Source: Lepiota brunneoincarnata
Lineage: Eukaryota > Basidiomycota > Agaricomycetes > Agaricales > Agaricaceae
Assembly: GCA_023014365.1 (NCBI GenBank)
Contig: JAEBUN010000005.1
Coordinates: 620,001-684,000 of the forward strand
DNA length: 64,000 nucleotides
Direction: 5' to 3'
Positions within the stretch are counted from its first letter, which is position 1. Each line of letters begins with the position of its first letter. Both the position numbers and the translations under genes were made by a program. A model generated the notes under the pieces. It worked only from the letters and a program-made list of their open reading frames with translations, ran no database searches and was not told where the DNA came from. This document shows, in pieces, positions 60,499 through 64,000 of the stretch.

Positions 60499-62070
60499 AT
60501 GGCTCTGAGCTTTATTGGGTATGTTCACAATATCGTCATGTTCACAGGTGCTGACTGAGGAATGCAGAAAACCTATTTCTCTCATTTCTCAATCTGATGT
60601 TCGTTATAGAGGCATCTTAGCGGGTATTGACCCTGTGGCCTCAACCATCCAATTGTCCAATGGTCTGTTCTCCTTTGGATCGCTGAGGCTTTGAGGTGGG
60701 CTTATTATTGCTTGCAGTGTATTCTATGGGTACCGAATCTCGCCGGTTTGTACCAATTCCTTTTGGTCATGCACGACCCGCCAGCTCAAAGATGTAAATT
60801 TACAGACCGCCACATGAATTCATACCCCCCGTCCAAGACCCATACGAATACATCATCTTCAGAGCTTCCGAAGTGAAGGACCTTACTGTTGATGAACCTG
60901 TTCCACAACGAAGTGTGCATGATGATCCCGCTGTGCTTGGGGTAAGTCGCTACTTCCTCCTTCTCTTTCCAGCTTCTCGCAAGATGAAAACCGATACGGA
61001 TGTAAACATATGCTTTTCCGAGAGCGCTTAAACATCATGTGGATATCTCCGTTGCCTTCCTTCTGACTTCGTTTCCATATCATATTCTAAAAAGGAGCAT
61101 TCATACTAATCAACACCCCCACATTCCTTCCAGGCTTCTGCGCCCGGTCCTATTCCTAGTACTGGCTATTCCCCTTATCCCGCTCCCGCTGCCGCCGCAC
61201 CTGTCTCCCCTGCTGCGCCCCAACAGCAATCACAAACCAACCACCCCCGCCAAGCTCAACCTCCTAAACCACCGGCCCCACAACAGGCACCTCCACCGCA
61301 GGGTCAAGCTCCGTCGCCGCAACCACCTGTGGTGCCCCAACAACAGCAACAACGCGCCAATACAACTTCTGGGCCTAACCGGCGAGGGACTAACTCCGTA
61401 CAAAATGCCGCCGCATCATTGGAAACTGTAGAACGCGCTTTGGGCGACCTACGTGTCAGCAATGCGCAGACCGGTACACGTGGAGGCAGGCGCGGGGGCG
61501 CTGCGGGAGGTGGAGGACGTCGTAATGGGGAACAAACCGAACAAATCAAGGTTCCAACTACTGATTTCGATTTCGAGAGCATGAACGCCAAGTTCAGTAA
61601 AGTTGTGCTTGCCCAACAACAGCAGCAGGTGGCTGCGAGTGGGGATGTTGATGGCAACGCAGGTGCCGGTGGTCCCGAGGGCGAGAACCAGGACGATGCG
61701 AATGGTGATAATGCTGGTGTCAGTAGCCCTGGGGCTGAGAAGAAGCGCGAGGCGGCGTATAACCCACAAAAGTCATTCTTTGACTCGCTTTCGTCGTCTG
61801 CTTCGATACCACCTGCTCCCTGCGCAAGGAGGTAGTGGTAATAGCGGCGGACGTGGCAGGCGAGGTGGTGGTGGTGGCGGTGGTGGGAGGAACAGGAGGG
61901 AAGAAGAGAGGGAGAGGAATGTTGCTACATTTGGCGAACCTGGTGGAGTGGGACTACTAGGTCCTGGTGCATATGTCGGCGGATGGGGCGGGTATGGTAG
62001 GAGAGGTGGGCGACCAAGGAGGGGGGGTGGACAAGGCAACTCAGGGCAGACTGTTTCGACTAGGGGATGA
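60499..62070 (+). CDS. SCD6: Scd6/LSM14-family mRNA decapping and translation repressor
   Basis: P-body RNA-binding protein that represses translation and promotes decapping. Exons: 60499-60518, 60568-60662, 60718-60745, 60806-60941 and 61134-62070, each junction in phase. The LSm domain reads MALSFIG, KPISLISQSDVRYRGILAG, YSMGTESRR and YEYIIFRASEVKDLTVDEP. A Pro/Gln linker follows, then all three family boxes: DFDF (TDFDFESMNAKFSK), FFD (YNPQKSFFDSLSS) and TFG (ERNVATFGEPGG), with RGG/Gly-rich stretches. Between FFD and TFG a CCC run at 61818-61820 shifts the frame by one. With one C fewer the reading passes from SIPPAPAQ straight into GGSGNSGGRGRRGG and on to the stop at 62068. As called, translation would stop early (61833) and lose the TFG box. 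Confidence 0.92.
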
Positions 62071-62997
62071 AGTCTTGCGGTTTGCATTAGCGCGTTTGAG
62101 TGTCTGTCCTTATTTTGATGTTTCTTTGTTGCTAGTGACTGTGGCAGTAACCTCACCAGACTATGAACTGAGGTCTTTTTGTGTACATAATTCCTACCAA
62201 CTCCAATAGTGGCGTGGGTTACGGCTTGCTTAGGCTCGAAATCACCTGGTACGAAGCGACCCTATGGGCAGCCAATGTGCCAATGCTCGGAGTGATTGGT
62301 GCTCCCAACTCAGGGGTCCCTAGAGAGATGTGCGTGGAGATACTACCCTTGAATATCCCGACCCTCGACAGGAATACCCTTACCTTTCTATGGCGATACA
62401 GAGGGTCACTTGATTATTTGACTAGTAAACGTCGAGTATCTCGCGGTTGAGCTCATCATTGCAACACCGCGCGCGAACACCCCCAGATTCCCGTGCACTC
62501 TGGGTACCCCCTCCATTTGATGGCTAACAAGGTTCTCGGTCGTAATCCTCTTTTGTACCTTCTCCACCCACTTGTAACCAGAGTTGACGAAATCGTTTTG
62601 AATAGCATACGGGAGATACCTCGAGAGAAAATTTAGTGATTGGACCAGGCGAGCCAGTTCCCTTGCAGTTTGCTCTGTGTTCGGTGGCCTCCAAGGACAC
62701 GAACCCTGTGCCATCGTGAATATGTGACCTGGATATGATGCATGATGGGTGGAAACAGTTTCAGGTAATTTCGTATAGAACCTACAATGTCCCTCAGACC
62801 GTTTTATCCGGAATTCCCACTCGAGAGGCTCTCAAAGATGCCATCATGACACTCCACCCTTCGAAGTTTTTTGAGGATGGAGGGTGGTATCTGCTCCCGG
62901 CCGACCAATCCCCACCACCCGAAACCCACATACGTTCCCTCTTTTCTCTTTTGCTGGCCTTTCCAAGTTCATGGATATGTTATTTGTTCGATAGAAA
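62071..62997. other. Intergenic or 3' part of the next minus-strand gene
   Basis: Minus-strand open stretches at 62406-62714 (102 codons) could be further exons of the F-box gene to the right, but no clean junction was found. No other feature was seen. Confidence 0.35.
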
Positions 62998-63989
62998 TCA
63001 GACACAGACTTCAACTATGGAATCACTGGAGTCTAGGAAAGAGGTAGTATATCTACTCATCATTTTACCCATCACAGGCCTATCCACTCGTATTGTTAAA
63101 CTACGCAAGGAGCTTGGGGGTGTGATGGGTTTTTCGAGGGATTCAGCTATGTAATATCTCGAATAACAATTGATTATGTTCTTAAAATCAATCTGGAAGA
63201 ACTGGAGATTTATGCACCGCTGAAGGAGGCGAAGGCATTCCGCCATGGGAGGTGGGGATGTAAGCGTCAAATGAGTGAGCCCTTCGCAACTCGCATCCTG
63301 TAATTCATCCCCAGCTTCCTCTTCGGAACCACGCGCGCATAGAAAGTTCAGATCGAGGGACCAGCGGAGTCTGGTAAGACGTGGGAAACGGCCTTCGATC
63401 CAAGAAGAATGACCAGAGCTTTCGTGAAGTCTCTGCTGGGACGCAGAATCTACCTTCGATAACTGCTTCCTCCAATATCCACGGTTCACGATTTCCTCCA
63501 TCCCTTAGAACACTCTCAGTTCCCTGGAACCGCTGAAGAATCTCTTCCGCAGTGTCTTCATCAAACCAAATGTGAACGGAGCGCCATCTGTGTGCATACG
63601 AGAGGAGTAAGTCCAGAACTCTTGGGTCTGGAGAGTCTCCGTCATATGTCCATAATGAGATGTATAGGCATAGGGGTGCCTGCCCAGCGAGGGCTAGAAA
63701 GTGGGAAATGAGAGCATATGGAAGTCGGTACTCGATGGTGAATGTAGACCAGAGCGTCGGCGTAGAAAAAGCAACTTGTCGCCAATATTGGCAGATTTGG
63801 GAGATCAGGAGGGGACCTTCGTGTCTCCGAGGAGGGAGAGGTCGATCGTGAGTGAGATTCTGCAAGGATATCATTGGTGTAGAGTTGAAAGACTGTGCAT
63901 AGAATATCATATGGGAGTTTGTGGACTGGTGAGGCAAGCCCCCAGGTTAAGTTCATAGGTGATAGCGCTGGGGATCTTAGGCCTGCCAC
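62998..63989 (-). CDS. F-box-like protein, frame broken, near window edge
   Basis: Reading from an ATG at 63989 or the inner ATG at about 63955, the minus strand encodes VHKLPYDILCTVFQLYTND, an F-box start, then after a one-base shift near 63850 LLISQICQYWRQVAFSTPTL and LWSTFTIEYRLPYALI. The middle part reads PRVLDLLLSYAHRWRSVHIW. A second shift near 63490 leads to FPRLTRLRWSLDLN, LTHLTLTSPPPMAECLRLLQ and the stop at 62998. The segment order (F-box, SQICQYWR, RWRSV, repeat-like Leu strands) is typical of basidiomycete F-box proteins. Two single-base breaks without introns again suggest consensus error or a young pseudogene. The 3' end may extend further left through introns. Confidence 0.65.
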
Positions 63990-64000
63990 GTAGAAGTCAT

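Overview
This is a nuclear window from a basidiomycete fungus. Genes carry many short GT-AG introns (mostly about 50-80 nt), and the proteins are of Agaricomycete type: NACHT and NB-ARC proteins with TPR arrays, TPR-CHAT proteins and families of F-box proteins. The gene content resembles Rhizoctonia/Ceratobasidiaceae, but that placement is an inference from memory of gene families and was not tested by any search.

Layout. 0-1.7 kb: 3' part of the kinetochore gene MIF2/CENP-C (+). 1.7-22.2 kb: about 20 kb of gene-poor DNA, rich in long G or C homopolymers and CT/TG microsatellites, with one convincing small gene at 11.9 kb. 22.2-30.8 kb: two immune-type signalling genes on the minus strand, a TPR-CHAT caspase-like protein and a NACHT P-loop NTPase. 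31.0-36.6 kb: two tandem coiled-coil paralogs (-), one with a CCCH zinc finger. 36.7-42.4 kb: housekeeping genes VPS11 (-), ATP18 (+) and COX16 (-). 42.5-45.1 kb: a long inverted repeat and a decayed copy of adenylosuccinate synthetase. 45.2-49.3 kb: a cytochrome P450 (-) and a full-length adenylosuccinate synthetase (+). 49.9-53.9 kb: an NLR (NB-ARC plus TPR) whose N-terminus reproduces the histone H3 tail. 55.4-64 kb: three F-box type genes, a basic Gln-rich putative regulator, and the RNA-binding protein SCD6/LSM14.

The most interesting object is the NLR at 49.9 kb. Its first 14 codons match the histone H3 N-terminus (MARTKQTAR-STGG) with only Lys9 replaced by Arg. This tail leads into a Ser-rich linker, an alpha-helical bundle of the kind found at the N-terminus of fungal NLRs, an NB-ARC-like ATPase and a TPR array. 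I know of no described histone-H3-tail mimic on a fungal NLR.

Caution on sequence quality. Several genes (TPR-CHAT, NACHT, adenylosuccinate synthetase, the NLR, two F-box genes, SCD6) show single-nucleotide frame breaks inside otherwise conserved coding sequence, several of them at short homopolymers. VPS11, the P450, both CCCH/coiled-coil paralogs, COX16, ATP18 and MIF2 read cleanly. Consensus indel errors and real recent decay both fit, and read-level checking is needed to separate them. Exon boundaries were worked out by hand from GT-AG sites, reading phase and family resemblance.
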